A DNA stretch of 64,000 bases from Prostheceraeus crozeri (Eukaryota > Platyhelminthes > Polycladida > Euryleptidae). Below are positions 20,453 to 33,781 of this stretch, piece after piece (within the stretch, counting starts at the first letter, position 1; the number at the start of each line of letters is the position of its first letter). The translations under genes were made by a program, and so were the position numbers. The notes under the pieces were generated by a model. The model saw nothing but the letters and a program-made list of their open reading frames with translations, did not search any database and had not been told where the DNA came from. The stretch spans positions 62,001 through 126,000 of the forward strand of contig CAJQUW010014723.1 in assembly GCA_907163375.1 (NCBI GenBank), written 5' to 3'.

Positions 20453-23236
20453 TTAGATCTCAGCAACAAGCATGGAAATTTCTACTTCAAGAACTCCAAA
20501 AAAGACGAGGTGATGGAGAGGATGTAGTGATATATAATGGAAACATCTGTCCTCGCGACTCTTTGAAGAATTTTCGAATGTGATTTTACGTGAAAAGCGA
20601 TATCCCACATTTTTACTGATGAATGCTAGATCACTACTTGGCAAATTTGACGAACTTCGTGTTTTGGTATCTAGGCTGAAACCTGGTTGCATCGCTGTGA
20701 CTGAATCATGGTTATCGGATGACAATCCGGACTATCTTTTCGTGATGAATGATTACATTTTATTCAGAGCAGATCGAATTAATAGGAAGGGAGGTGGCAC
20801 ATGTATTTGGATCCATCGTTCGTATAACCCCATACAGCTAAATTTATCCAAATTCGAAGTGATCGACTACTTGGCAGTCGTATTACCATCATTAAATCTG
20901 ATGATTCTGTCCATGTACATTCCTCCAGGTCTCTTAAGGTCGATTCACACGGACTTTATGAGCTGTTTGACTTCATTCACTGATTCTTTTCTAAAAGTAA
21001 GAATCATAATACTGGCATAATATTTTGTGGAGATTTTAATGACTTTCCAATCGATTTCTTCTATGAGACCTTTACATGCTCAACCAAAGTCAAATCTCCA
21101 ACACGCGGCCACTCCATCCTTGATCACATATTCATTACTGAAAACATAGAGGCACATTATCCTGATGATGCTTGTATTGGTCCTCCTTTGGGTACATCAG
21201 ATCACAACAGTGTTTTACTTTCATCTTCATCTGCTCCTGTGATGGACTGCGTTCAGAGGAAAGTTGTTTATGACTTCCGGCATCAGAATATTTCTAAATT
21301 TTTGCAAAATATTAGTTCAGCGGACTTTAGTTCTCTCTTCAATGCTGCCTCTGCAAACGATAAATGCCACGCCTTTTACAGTATATTCTATTTGGCAATG
21401 TCTCACATTCCTCGAAGAGAAGTAATGATGCGGTCTTCAGACAAACCGTGGATTACCCCTATGTTGAAATTACTGATCGACGATCGTTGGAGTGCATACA
21501 GAACAAGAGACTGGGAAAAGTATAAATCATTGAGTCTCAAAGTGAAGCAAGAGATCATGAAAGCCAAACAATCATGGGGAGACAGACTTTTAAACTCCCA
21601 AAGGAACGCATGGGCGATTGTGCGGGAAATTCAGGGCAAAAACATCAAAGTTGTTTCGGATACGATGTTCACTCAGCAATTCATCGATGACCTCTCTGCT
21701 ACTTTTGAAACCAATTTCAATTCTGATACTGATTGTAATATCACGGGTATATGCTATGATAGTCCAAAATGGAGCTTGCAGTTTGATTGGCATGACGTCT
21801 TTACCATGTTAAAGAAACTCCCAATGAAACAATCTGTTGGCCCTGATGAGATTCCAGCGAGGCTATTGCGTTTTTCTGCAGATTTCATCTGTGTTCCACT
21901 TTGTGACATTTTTCAGACATCAATAAACACCATGACTTTCCCTGATTTATGGAAGTGTGCCTACATCCGTCCTATTGAAAAGAAGACTAACTCTACGGTG
22001 AAAGACTTTCGGCCTATTTCTCTGACTCCAATCATCTCTAAAATTTTCGAACGCTTGATTCTCGCTGAGATGAAGAATGAATTCATTCGTTTCTTCGACG
22101 ACGAACAGCATGCTTTTCGACCTCATGGCTCGACAACAAATGCCCTTATCGATATTCATCAAAGCATCATGAAGTTCAGAGAGTGTCAATGTTTTTGGTC
22201 TACGGATTACGTGTTTAGACTTTGAGAAAGCATTCGATAAGGTTCACCATAATCGTCTGCTCAACGTCCTCGCGTCTTTTGGTTTTAATGACGGCTTCAT
22301 TGCTTGGTTAACTTCATACCTCAAATCCTGTGTTCAAAGAGTGCATGGCAATGGTATTATTGGTCCTCTGGTGAAAGTAGAGTCGGGTGTCCCGCAAGGG
22401 AGTGTACTTGGTCCCTACCTTTTCTGCATGTACATGGCCACATTGAAGCTTCAAGACGACTGCGCTAGAATAGTGAAATATGCCGATGATGTCACTCTAA
22501 TTGAGGCATTTACCATGGATCGGTCACCACATTGTTTACACCGAATTCAACAATGGGCAGAGGCCTATAAGATGACTCTAAATCTAGAGAAATGTAAGCA
22601 GATCATAATCAAGAAGTCAAAAACTGCATCAATTCCACTATATGACGATATTGTTCTTTCTGAATCATTTCATATCTTGGGTGTCTCGTGGAATAATCGT
22701 ATGTCATGAGAAGACCATTTCAGTTACGTTGTTCTCTCCGCTTCGCGCCGCTTGCATGTTTTGAGAGTCCTCAGACCATTTGTAGCGAAAGAGAAGCTTT
22801 TCACCGTGTTCAATGGCATGATCCTTTCCCTCTTACTTTATGCTACACCGTTATTCGGCAACATTTCTAATCCGATTTCGCTCAAACTTCTTCGGGTATT
22901 GAAGCGCGCGCATCACATCATCTGTGAAGACAACTGTGAATGCTCAATTATGCCTTGCTTGAATTCTCGTCGTGAAACTTTGACGCTGAGACATTTCAGA
23001 AAGTGTGAATTCCCGGATCATCCGCTGCATCATCTTTTACCAAACAAACTACCTGTTACAGGGCATCATCGTCTTCCTTATTGGTCAACCGCTAAACATT
23101 CTAAATCGTTTCTTCCTTTTGCCTGCAAATTGTATAATGCGAAGCTGTGACATTTTATCATCCGTAAAAGTATTACTTATGTAATTTCTGATTTTCATTT
23201 CTTCAATATAGTGCTTATTATTATTATTATATTATT
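20453..23236 (+). mobile_element. CR1/Jockey-type LINE, endonuclease + reverse transcriptase, decayed
   Basis: APE-type endonuclease from about 20580: FLLMNARSLLGKFDEL, TESWLSD, RADRINRKGGGTCIW, then GDFNDFP near 21033 and SDHNSVLL near 21200. A linker with KPWITPMLK follows. Reverse transcriptase motifs are WKCAYIRPIEKK, KDFRPISLTPIISKIFE, HAFRPHGSTTNAL, LDFEKAFDKVHH, SGVPQGSVLGPYLFCMY and the active site KYADDVTL. The C-terminal domain reaches about 23150. Reading frame shifts lie between 21020 and 21190 and near 22200, with a stop at 22707. No ORF1 is seen. The 3' end has an ATT-repeat tail (23216-23236). It is among the less decayed LINEs here. Confidence 0.93.
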
Positions 23237-23267
23237 AAGCACTTAGCCACTGTGCCACGGAGACCAC
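23237..23267 (-). mobile_element. SINE head fragment
   Basis: GTGGTCTCCGTGGCACAGTGG on the minus strand, the same A-box head as the SINE at 20050-20235, placed right after the LINE tail. Confidence 0.55.
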
Positions 23268-26200
23268 ACTCCGTCGCTATATGGTTGTGTAGCTATAGAA
23301 CCGAATACCAAGTAAACCAAAAGCTTAGCGGCGCCTTTCATGGAAAAAGTGTCCTCCAGAAGCTACAGGAGAAGTACCTCAGCAAGAAGAAAGACCTATG
23401 CGCCAATTTTGTCTGTGTGCACCTAAGACGGTCTGCGGTGGATCATGAGGAAGCTTTACTATCTCTGGCAATCTCCACCATTCGATGAATGCCTGAGCAC
23501 TCAGAGTTCGTGATGATCTGTGACAATGCAACTACTGAAAAGTCTACGGACAACTTCATCAAGGCTCGTTCCTACGCTTTTTCCTCTTTACCATCGTCAT
23601 TGAGGCTATTTCACAAGATTACCGTCGAGAATTTTCAAAAGGAATCCTCTAAGCAGATGATCTGTCACAACATCGGACTCAGTCAAAGGCCTAAAAGCCT
23701 TTCTTCTAAACAGGAAGACGAAAAATGGAACTCAACACTAACAAGACCACGTTTATTAGAAGCCGAGATGCTCAAGAATTAGTGGAAGTTGAAGGGAGGT
23801 CTTCCTATAGTGTCTGCATGAAATATGTGAGATGGAACTCGATTCACTGCATCACTTCCAAAACAAGTGGTACACAGAAGTACAATTTTGTCCATTTTAG
23901 GTGCTGATACTCATTTTAAGTGCTGGAGTTTCATAAGAGAGCAACACACATAAAAACTACAGGTCACCGAGAAAGTAATTGGCGATGAATTAGTATCGCC
24001 TGAAAAAGTGGGAATAAGTAATTAGATAAATTAGTATGAGGTGGAGACAGACTTTGCTATTTTGGAGTTGAACTTAGAAGATGAGGAATTTGTAGTGGGA
24101 CAGTAACTGACAGCATAAAACGCGTCGAAGCATTTCCACTACGTATTGAATATCTGACGAGACATTTATTTATCTGAGACGCAGAGGTCAAGTCTGCAAG
24201 GCATGCTTAAGAAGCATATTGTCGAATGCTTCTGATATATGGCCAATCAAACAAAACATCTAACACGCCTCACTTTAAACGAAAACTAAAATCATGTGAT
24301 TCATATTTACAGTAAACAGAAAACAATCGTACATAATATATACTAAAACTGTGATTTTCTGCTGACAATGATTATCTCCAGAAGCGCCTAGACCTCTTAA
24401 TTCCCGCATTCGCGGCTAAAATGATCACTTTGGCGACATAATCGGGACACTGTATTTGACTTGCCTAAATCTTGCTGATAAATGGGATTCATCTTTGCAG
24501 TAGTGACAGATTTCTCTTTTCAGATTCCGACAGTGATCAAATTCACAATTTTTTAAGATGTCAATCAAACCGCTCAACGATTGGCATCTCACAGCGATGT
24601 ATTTTTATTGTACATGAAAAAGAAAATCAGTTAATACTGAAATTGATAAATAATTAATAAATGAACACTTTGTAAGCTCACATCATATAGAAAATAGACA
24701 TACACCAAATTCCTACCAAACTTTTTACGAAAATGAAGCTGTAAAACCGCGGTCTCCTGCATATGAGAATGACTCGGTGTTAGACGATCAAAAGTTGAAG
24801 AAAGGGTAGCTTGCGGTAGAATGAAAATCACCACTATAAACGAATCATCACCATTGGACCACTTGTTGGCCGCCAATGAAAAGCATCATTCTGCTCTTCA
24901 AAAGCGGATCACATGATTACATGTGTGTTAACATTGGACACAACATTAAAAACGCCATATTAAGACCGGAATTGCCTACTGGATGTCATCTGAGGCTTTG
25001 CATCTTTATTTCCGTCAACCACAATTGGCTCAGCCCATAGGGTAAGTATATATAGGTAGAGTGTCGAATCAAAAGTGTTTGTATACAGTGAAAATTTTTA
25101 AATGAAAAGATTTAGTTTTCTACGGATATTATGTTCTTGTGGTCTGTGGTCCAAAAAATTATATGAGCAGTTTTGAAAAAACTAAATGTTTGCAAATTCA
25201 TTATACTACCGACATGAAGCCCCATTATAAGTAGTTTGAATTAAGTTGGATATCAAAAGGAATGAATATTCGCTAACAAGCAATCCTCATTAAGCGGAAA
25301 TTAAGCTGATGATCTAGGAACTTTCATGAACCACCTTGTAATGCGACTCCCTGTTTCAGGACTCAAGTTTTCAAGGAAAAGTGAAGATATCATTGTGCTT
25401 CTTAGCTGAGATGTTATGTTTTAATTCAATTTTCAGCGGCATGATTTTATGATTCACAAAGCGACATTTCTTGAATCTGAATAGTGATGTGGACCCATTA
25501 ACATCTTTTCAAGTTATTTAGCCTCCTTGATTATGATGTTTTGCTCTTTCAGTGGTAGTTTGTGATGTGATCCACACTTAATAAGATAATCTTATTATAA
25601 TAAAGCTGAGCTTTTGCAATGCTAACCCATCGAATTGCTAATTTAACAAACCATATTGCCTCTCCAAATTGACACGAGATAGAGGATTTATGGGATACTA
25701 GTCCTTATTCTGTATTGCTATCATGATCAGTCAGATTCGTGTTAACTTCTCCAAAAGTGCAAAAATTTCGAAATCTCACAGGTAGCACTGGGTCTTGACT
25801 CATGTTCATTTAATGAAATCGAAACTGTATACACATTGGGGATTAAATAAATGCTGAGTTACTACTCTACCTAATATGCCTACTCCATGGCTCGGCCAGA
25901 ATAAATAAATGCAGAGCAGCCTGCTGTACAGTTCTTCAGCTTGTTCACTCATTCTCGATATTTTAAGCTACGTATAGTTTGGGGCATTCTGTACCGCTCT
26001 GACAAGTCCCTGTGGGGACAGAATGGAGCGTCTATGGTTTCCCAGGAAGCTTTGTGCTTAGACTGTTCAAGTCTGAGGACATCTTTCCACATGCACACAC
26101 AATGGGAAGCATGCACTTCTGAATTAGGAATGATTGGTTGTGAGGTTTTACAGTAGCGACGTCAAGTAGCCTTTTCGGTCTCCCTCTCGATTTTTCGCTT

Positions 26201-26496
26201 TACACTTGGACAACTCATCTTCATAATTTTCTCTCAGTGACCGAATTACCCATGAGCTCTGTATATATATGCTGGGATACTGTGTATGCTCAACTTGAGC
26301 CGAGTTTGATGGTGCAAGAATCGTCTAAACAGCCAGAGAGGGAGTAAAGCTTCAGTATTCAGGATGCGTTAGAAGCTTTGAACAATGTTTCACGATAAAT
26401 CAATTGTGCGTGTTTCTTAAGTTATACCACCTATAAAAGAATCTTGGTTGCTGACTGGAAGACTTTCAAACTTCATGGCTTTGTATGAACAAAATA
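23268..26496. other. No gene recognised; two unassigned coding-like frames
   Basis: Two abutting plus-strand frames (23252-23488 and 23489-23782) have protein-like composition (for example NFIKARSYAFSSLPSSLRLF) but I recognise no family. They could be decayed element sequence. The rest, to 26496, is non-coding and AT-rich. Confidence 0.4.
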
Positions 26497-26735
26497 CACT
26501 CTTAAAAAAAATGGTTTCCTGGAAAACCAATTTTGGTTTTTCAGCCTGTCCCGGGGGTGAAACCAAATATGGTTTTCCAGAGAACCAAGTGAAATTGGTT
26601 TTCCGGAAAACCAAAAGTCATCGGTTTTCTGGGAAACCAAAATTGGTTTTTCAGCTTTATATCTTGGTTTTCTGGAGAACCAATATCGGTTTCACGAGTG
26701 ACCCGATATTTGTTTTCGATAAAATTTAATATATA
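26497..26735. repeat. Cluster of palindromic GGTTTTC-GAAAACC units (MITE-like), copy 1
   Basis: Starts CACTCTTAAAAAAAATGG and carries about seven copies of a 20-21-bp unit of the form TTGGTTTTCYGGARAACCAA, itself a near-palindrome. The end of the related cluster at 29680-29917 reads AATTTTTTAGAGTG, the reverse complement of this start. The pair of ends looks like a terminal inverted repeat of a small non-autonomous element. Open frames here are repeat artefacts. Confidence 0.75.
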
Positions 26736-27474
26736 TACTAAGTAATAGGCTTAATATAATAATAGTATAAAAAATATTATTAATTCATTTTTATAATATA
26801 ATTCTGATATGCTCTAATATATTTACTTCATTCGTGCTAATATCATTTTAAAACAACATGCACAAATTGTTGGCTGAGCATAAAATAAGCTCAATAAAGA
26901 GTGCAAAAGAATTATTGTGAAAATGTGTAAAAAATGCGTGAATACTCAAATGAGGTATTTTGAAGTTTACAATTTATCTAAAACCATACAAGATTTCCCA
27001 GAAAAGTCCCCGAAACGTCAAGAAGTCATTGTTTCTTATTTTTCACTTTTTTTCAAGTCAAGCTTGCATAAAATAATACAAGAAAGACGAGGGACGATGT
27101 CTTTAGTCACAAAATTCCCCATAAAGTTGAGACATTTGCTAATCTTCTCCAAGAAAGTAAATAAAATCACAGATAGGCCTTCCGCAGGATGCACGCCCAA
27201 CTAATCCGGTGCAGCGCAAAAAGAACCACGTCGAATTTTTCGATGCCAATACTCGTTGCCACTGGAGTGGAACTCGCTACTGAAAAAAGGAAAAATAATT
27301 TCAGAGGGTATATCCTCAATATTAGGACTGTGTAGAAGAAGCATTTAGGGAATTACGGAAATCTAGTACGATGTTATTGAAAAGGTGTGTAATAAAACTC
27401 AACTATGAAATCAATGTTTGTTGATGCGAAAATAATGCCATATAGGCCTACACTGTCATAAATGATATCACATA
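26736..27474. other. No gene recognised
   Basis: AT-rich; a 95-codon plus-strand frame at 26917 has no recognised motif. Confidence 0.4.
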
Positions 27475-27649
27475 CAGTTGAAGCTCGTTAGTTCGAACAC
27501 GGATAATTAAGATTTCGGTTAATTAAGATCATACGGCCGTGGCATTTTTTGTATCGTTTGCATATATAAACTGATGTTTAATTAAGAATTTTGATAATTC
27601 AGAGATTGAAAATCTGGAATGTATGGTCTTAATTAACGAGCTTTGACTG
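27475..27649. mobile_element. pogo/Tigger-like MITE, 175 bp
   Basis: Begins CAGTTGAAGCTCGTTAGTTC and ends with the reverse complement of CAGTCAAAGCTCGTTAATTA. Both ends are flanked by TA (27473-27474 and 27650-27651), the Tc1/mariner-superfamily target. CAGT-CTCGTTAATT ends are typical of pogo/Tigger elements. Inside are further TTAATTAAGA words. No coding capacity. Confidence 0.8.
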
Positions 27650-28009
27650 TAGTGTAATCAGAAATAATGATAGGCATTAAATTTCTCAGACAAAATTTTG
27701 TACACCATTAGCGGCATGCACATATAAAACGACGCCATGTGAACAATACACCACAAGAAGAGCTTTTCTGTACAATAAGCGGCATGCAAAGTAAATTCGG
27801 CTGTTAACAACAAAAGAGAGTTACGCATTATACCATGCAAAATAAACTCCTCTACCAAGTAAGTGGCATGTTGGGCTTGCACAAAACACGGCGAAATCAA
27901 AACCAATTAATGAGCATGCAAAAGCAAACATTTTCATGCAAAATCAGCACGAATTAAACGGCAAAAATTGTTTACTGCAGCTACTGTAATTTGGCGATGA
28001 TATATACGT

Positions 28010-28131
28010 GTACATTAAATGACACTTGTTCTTAACTGAAAGTGCAAATGTAATAAATAAGTAAATAAATTTTATTTATTTATTTCTTGCATTTGCACTT
28101 TCAGTTTTGAACAAGTGTCATTGATGTAACT
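28010..28131. repeat. Foldback element / long hairpin
   Basis: Arms 28018-28050 (AATGACACTTGTTC, then AACTGAAAGTGCAAATG) and 28090-28122 pair almost completely. The AT-rich centre (AAATAAGTAAATAAA / TTTATTTATTTATTT) continues the pairing. The whole 120 bp can fold on itself. Confidence 0.85.
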
Positions 28132-29679
28132 AAGTTTCAAGAATTCATTTATTCATGATTTCCAATGTATGGGGCAAATTGGAAATTCATCAAGGCTAAA
28201 ATTAAACTTGTATAAAGCTACAATGTTCAGCAGATAATATAGGACTTCATATATATTCTACAAGGCTATAAGGCTGGTATAATACATCATATTAGTTAGA
28301 CATAGGGATTTGTAAAAGCTTTGAAAAGTGGTCGAGCATGAATATGAAATCATTCGTATAGGCCTACATGTATTGTAAGCGATCTCTACATATACAGGTA
28401 TGTAGGTTACAAACAGAGTAGTCACGGTAGTCATGAGATTTAACGACAAAATTGCTAGATGCCCGAATAATTTATAAGGGAATACTTACATGAATACTCA
28501 TATCCATTCATAATTAAATAAAGTATTTTAAGATTGAATTGCAAAGAGTATTTAAGCATGTCAGCTATACAGTACATGAAGGACTGTTGGAAACAATTGT
28601 TAAAATCTTCTGATATACTCACGTTTTTTGTGGATCATATGTAATTTCATACATAATGCAATGAGGGATAAACGTTGAAAACAGCAAAAACAAATTTCAC
28701 AGTACCACAAGAAATAAGATGACAGCACGTTTAAGTCACTGCACATGACACGGTCACTAGAACAAATGCGTCAATGAAGGAAGAAAATCAGACTCACCTC
28801 ATTCTTGACGTCATGGAGACGACACAAATGTAGATCCTCGAAACCGATTGTTTTTCGTATAGAAAGACTTTGCTACCATTAAATCATTGGCAATTTTATT
28901 AATGATTTATTACTTTGTACATACATCTGTAAAAACTTATCAAAGAAGTATGCTTTCTGTTAAAAGCAAAGTGTCACGTAATATTTTCCCTTTGGAGAGA
29001 TTCCGCTCGCTAAATTTAGGCCAAGTCATCGCAGCGAGATAAGAGAGCGCGGGGAATCACGATACATGTATGTGCAGCAGTGAATGAAAGAGAGTTAGCC
29101 TTCATTAGATGATAAAGAAGACACCGGAGTGTTAATAGAGAGAGAGAGAATGATAAAATTCCTTAACTGCCCAACATTCAATTCTAAAGTAGAGTTTTTG
29201 TGTTTAATGAGTCCATGAAATTTAAATTTCTGGTGTGAAATGAAAATGTGAAATACAAATAGGCTGGGAATAGGTCCTAAGCAGCACAACTTTGAACACT
29301 TCAAATCATCCTCAAATAATCCATCATTCATATCACTATTGATAGATCAGGATTCCGCGTGGTTAATAATCTAATATACTTTTTGGGAAATCAGTAGTTC
29401 TGCTATCACTAGTATGAATGTCCGTCTACAACTCTACACAAACGAGGATCTGTCAATAGATCTCCTTCGACATGCAATAGTATGTAGAAAATCAAATTTG
29501 GTTTCCACGACACTTAACCCTTACCGTACCAAGGCTCATAAACCAGGATTCATCAAAAATCAATTGCATTTTCATTAATTGGTCGCAATCATTTGATTGT
29601 TGCTGTCAAACGTTGCAATTTTTATTGATTGCCTCCTGCATCAAAATTGATCTGCTGGTTGACCCAACCCAATATAATT
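28132..29679. other. No gene recognised
   Basis: Non-coding. On the minus strand near 28790-28830 an ATG followed by GTGAGT could be the end of a first exon, but nothing else supports it. Confidence 0.4.
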
Positions 29680-29917
29680 GCAAACCAAACTGGTTTTCTG
29701 GACAACCGTTTGGTTTTCCAGAGAACCATTTGGTTTCCCAGAAATCCTTTTGGTTTTCTGGAGAACCAGTTTGGTTTTCCAGAGAACCATTTGGTTTTCT
29801 GGAAATCCTTTTGGTTTTATGGAGAACCAGTTTGGTTTTCCAGAGAACCGTTTGGTTTTCTGGAAATCCATGTGGTTTTCTGGAGAACCAATTAAAAACC
29901 AAAATTTTTTAGAGTGT
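29680..29917. repeat. Tandem 21-bp palindromic repeat (MITE-like), copy 2
   Basis: About ten units of TTTGGTTTTCYRGAGAACCAT with a strict 21-bp spacing from 29690 to 29890, ending AATTTTTTAGAGTG. Since 21 is a multiple of three and the unit lacks stops, all frames stay open; none is a gene. Same unit as the cluster at 26497-26735. Confidence 0.9.
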
Positions 29918-32900
29918 AGGCACCGTTGTTCTGTAACCACTATTTGCCACTATCGCACTCAGATGAGAGCAATGAAATCCAGATTTGGTAAAATTCCTTC
30001 TTGATCCTGACGACCACTCGGTTTGCTTCTCACTCTCTTTCTTCTACTACTTTTATACATTTATTGGAATCCTCATTTCCAACTGTCTATCTCCTGTAAC
30101 GGTGATTTCCTGATGTGCTCAAGGAGGCTCGCACCTGGATTTCCAACCACTTCTACAGACGAATAGTATCCGTTATTCGTCAACTTAAGTCAACTTTTGA
30201 GGATGACGATCTGAGTCAATGTGCGAAAACCTCTTGACGGACCCATTATGGTCAATTTATATTACTTTTACTCATTTTGTTTTCTCTGGAAAGAGCAAAA
30301 TTCAAGTGATTATCGCTTGAATTTGGATCTTTCCAGAGGAAACAAAATTATTCCGATTTTAAATTTTACCAAGCATGCTTTTCAAGTTTTTTATTTCTTT
30401 CGAATCAAGAAGCTTATAAGCTCGAATCATATCATATTTAACAAAATAATGTATATAAATATCAAACGAAAATCCATTGCGTGAAGTTGACAATAATAAT
30501 AAAACGATGAAATTTCAAGGTATAGAAAAAGTAGACCACTGTTATGGAAAATTACGAACAAAGAATTTTCGCACAAGGCAACTCTAGAAAATGTTGAAAG
30601 GACACTTCACTTCTTTCAAAGATATGAAAAGACTACATCATCGTAAATGACGCAATTATTTTTAGAAAATTCATTGCTCAATCACCCAATACGTGTAAAC
30701 AAATGCACTTGATTCTTTCTTAGGAAATAGTGCAATGGAACGTTACAGTAACGATCTCTCAGCATATTCGATTTACATGTAATTAGAGTTATGCGTGACC
30801 GAGATGAAATTGAATGTGACAGAGACCTAGAAGGACGCATAGGATTTTCAAAATGCTATAGATTTTTTATTCCAATTCTGAAAGGCTATTAACTGTATAG
30901 AAACAGAGTGATTTGAATACAAAAATTAATGGCTTCAGTTCTTGACATATTATCTTGCTTTGGAAGTAGATACTGGATTTTTGCTTGGAAGGACCAACCC
31001 TCATAAAAAACATAAAAGGTCATTGACACAGTCTGGGTGTCCTAAACATCAGTGGCGTCCCGTGCGCCCAGACAATAGGCCTTCACTCGGCATTGGAATA
31101 CTATTTCTATACCAGACATTTTTTATGTTACAACATTAATTTTCATAAAAGTTGAATTCTTAATGACAATTTCCCGAACATTTTTTAAGGCCAAGTGAAT
31201 GTGCACATGAAAAGTGATTGCTCATGTCTCTTAACCGCCTTACTCAAAGAACAGATTACTATATCCCCTCTCTGTCCAGACCGCATTTTCTCGAGAAAAA
31301 AAGGAGGCAAGGTCAACAGTTTCTTGCGTTTCTCATGGCCGGTCAGCCGCTCGCATGTTTGAAATTTTGATGCATTAAAATGTCTTGTGTATTTCTTATT
31401 TCTTTCTCTATGAGTACTTTCAATTTTTATATCAGGTGTTGGCCTACCTTACTTGACGACTGTCATCTTTTCAGTATATTCCCTTCGGACGAAAGGCGTA
31501 GTTATGATCTCATCTGCAGTACTAAACATAGTGTCACATCAATCACGTTAAAAAACAAATCATGGAATTCTGCCGAATCTGGGTGTTCGAGTCAAATGCA
31601 TTACTCTGCATTCATTGGAGAGCGCTCATCATCTGATCGCAGTCTTGTCTGAACGTCAGCCATCTGCTACTGTTGACGTAGTAGCCTCTCTCACATTAGG
31701 CGAAGCTAGGAACAATTGGGTTGCGCTTCCCTTCATATATTTAGATACCGCGCCTCGATCAAGAATCGCGTAGTATTTCATTGCAAAAATTGGAGAAGGC
31801 AAAGCATTATGTCTATCGAGAAAGCCAATATTGGCACGGGTGCGTGCGCTTACTGCCTCACACGCACACAACTCTCTTTCGCTCTGTATGAACATCAATG
31901 CTCCGTCTGAACACACGACCAGCTGATGTGTCTTATTGTTCGAAGAAAACAGCTGTGATTCGAGCACGTGCTGCAAAACTGTTCAACGAGGCTGAGCGTC
32001 TGACTTTGAGAAGGAAAGCTGTGCACAGCTGTCACAAGAAGCTATCGAATTTAAATGAATGATGACACTTTTCACTTTTATATTTGTTGGAAAATTATTT
32101 TTGAGGATGCGCCGAAGGCCTCGCAGGTACGGAGAAGACGCCACTGCTAAGCATGTTGCACTTGTGCAGGATTGCAGCAGATGCTAGGAACCGGATAGCT
32201 ATATGTTCATGATTGAGCGTTCTCCAAGCATTAGACTTCTCATTACTGTTATTAATTAACGATTGAATGTAGAAATAATATTCATAAATCATCTTAAACA
32301 AGCTTGCATTTCAGTACTCAAATTCCGCTACAAAGGATATATTATGTATTTTCTTTATTGGTATGATATAAAGCTGAGGTCGAGTGAGAGTTGACAATGC
32401 ACGAAGGTTGCGTCAACCTAGTTATAGGCTGGGTCGAGCCAAAGTCATAATGTAAAGATACTTATGAATGTTGGCTTCGATTTTCTTGGTTTTGATTTTT
32501 ATGAATGTAAATATAATACACATCTATACTGCTTTAGCATAAAAATTGAATCAGTAACATACTATTCGTATTGAAAAGAAAAAGTATCTATCACGTTGAA
32601 AAGTAGCTGGTCTATTACGATGGTAATGAAATGCTACTGTTCTACCAATGACGATTCGCTTTAGAATTAGGTAGTCACTTGGTTATGCGGAATTCATCGG
32701 AAAATTTTGAATTTAAAAAATGAAGCGCCTCGCATAAATTCCTCAAGTGATGAAAGGGGATATGATTGTCCATATAAGAATAATCGCTTCAATTATGAAG
32801 TGAGCAAAATACATTATCAGCTATATTAGAAAATTTCCTAAAAATCACGTCTTTTTTGATGTCACATTATCTTTAAAAGCTTCCATTGGTTTGATTATTC

Positions 32901-33781
32901 TAATTCTTTCGAATATTGTTTTATAGTACGTACTTGTGTAGGATATGCCTGTGCTGACTTATTCACAAAAACCCAGTGCGCGTCTCATTATTTCGAATGA
33001 TATTGAAACACAATTTGGGATTAAGTGGGGTTAATATAATTAAGGGGTCAATTGACTACACGGTCCTTCTAGGTACAAAAATAATCTGTCTTTCATAGGT
33101 CAGTGAACGTTAACTCAAGTAAGATCATTAATGAGAGTTCATGATCAGTTTAGTAATTGTGTCATATATGCATGAAAACTGATTAATATTATCGAAGGAA
33201 CATTTCCATAATCGAATCTCATCCGCAGTTGCAAGAGGGAGAGACAGGCAGAGGACGACGTGGTGTCAAGTGGTGGAGAGGGGCATGCGAGCAGTCGAAT
33301 TGACGAAGGCTGATGCCCCACGTAACCGTGGAAGAACGGGATGAGTGAGTGATCTGTAGGTCTCATAGTTGGCGCACTGATGGAAGGTTGGCTATATCAC
33401 AGTTAATTGCACTTCTGAGTCAAGTCTTGCTATTTTATCACTTTCACTTGAAAGAAACAAGTACTACTGGAATCTTGAGATTGAATCCCTTGACAAAAAA
33501 ACGGTAAAATCAAATACAAACAAGGGGACGGATTTGAAAATCTTTAACCGCTAAATACCAAATAAGGCAACAAAACTGAAGCATCATTGTCTTGAAAGAT
33601 AGCAAGAGCGCATTAGGGTGCATTTCATAATGGTACAAACTTGTTTGGACCCTCCTTTACCGCCTGTCATCTGACTCAAATCGTTGGTCACAATTGGCAT
33701 AAGATGTAGGACATCAAGTCTGAAAAGCAACAATGAACACTATGATGATCATATAATTCATAGAAAGTGATCAAGGCTTAC
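29918..33781. other. No gene recognised; intron or intergenic
   Basis: Long non-coding stretch downstream (on the minus strand) of the caspase exon. I looked for the C-terminal caspase exon (KKQIPC-type and TKELYF-type words) and did not find it. A short plus-strand coding-like peptide near 31940-32060 (VIRARAAKLFNEAERLTLRRK) is unassigned. Confidence 0.4.

Noticed and set aside
19185-24452. 13-bp inverted ends CAGTGTCCCGATT with TA flanks, 5.3 kb apart
   Set aside because: Resembles Tc1/mariner ends, but a 13-bp match at this distance can arise by chance and no transposase fits inside; SINEs and a LINE fill the space.
27663-27905. Repeated AAGCGGCATGCA-type words
   Set aside because: Too few and too irregular to define a repeat unit.
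28790-28830. Minus-strand ATG followed by GTGAGT, a possible first exon
   Set aside because: Single weak signal; no downstream exon or promoter found.
29606-30004. Five overlapping open frames of 88-108 codons
   Set aside because: Artefact of a 21-bp, stop-free repeat unit; all frames stay open.
31940-32060. Short coding-like peptide on the plus strand
   Set aside because: Only about 38 codons, no start in context, no recognised family and no clear splice sites.
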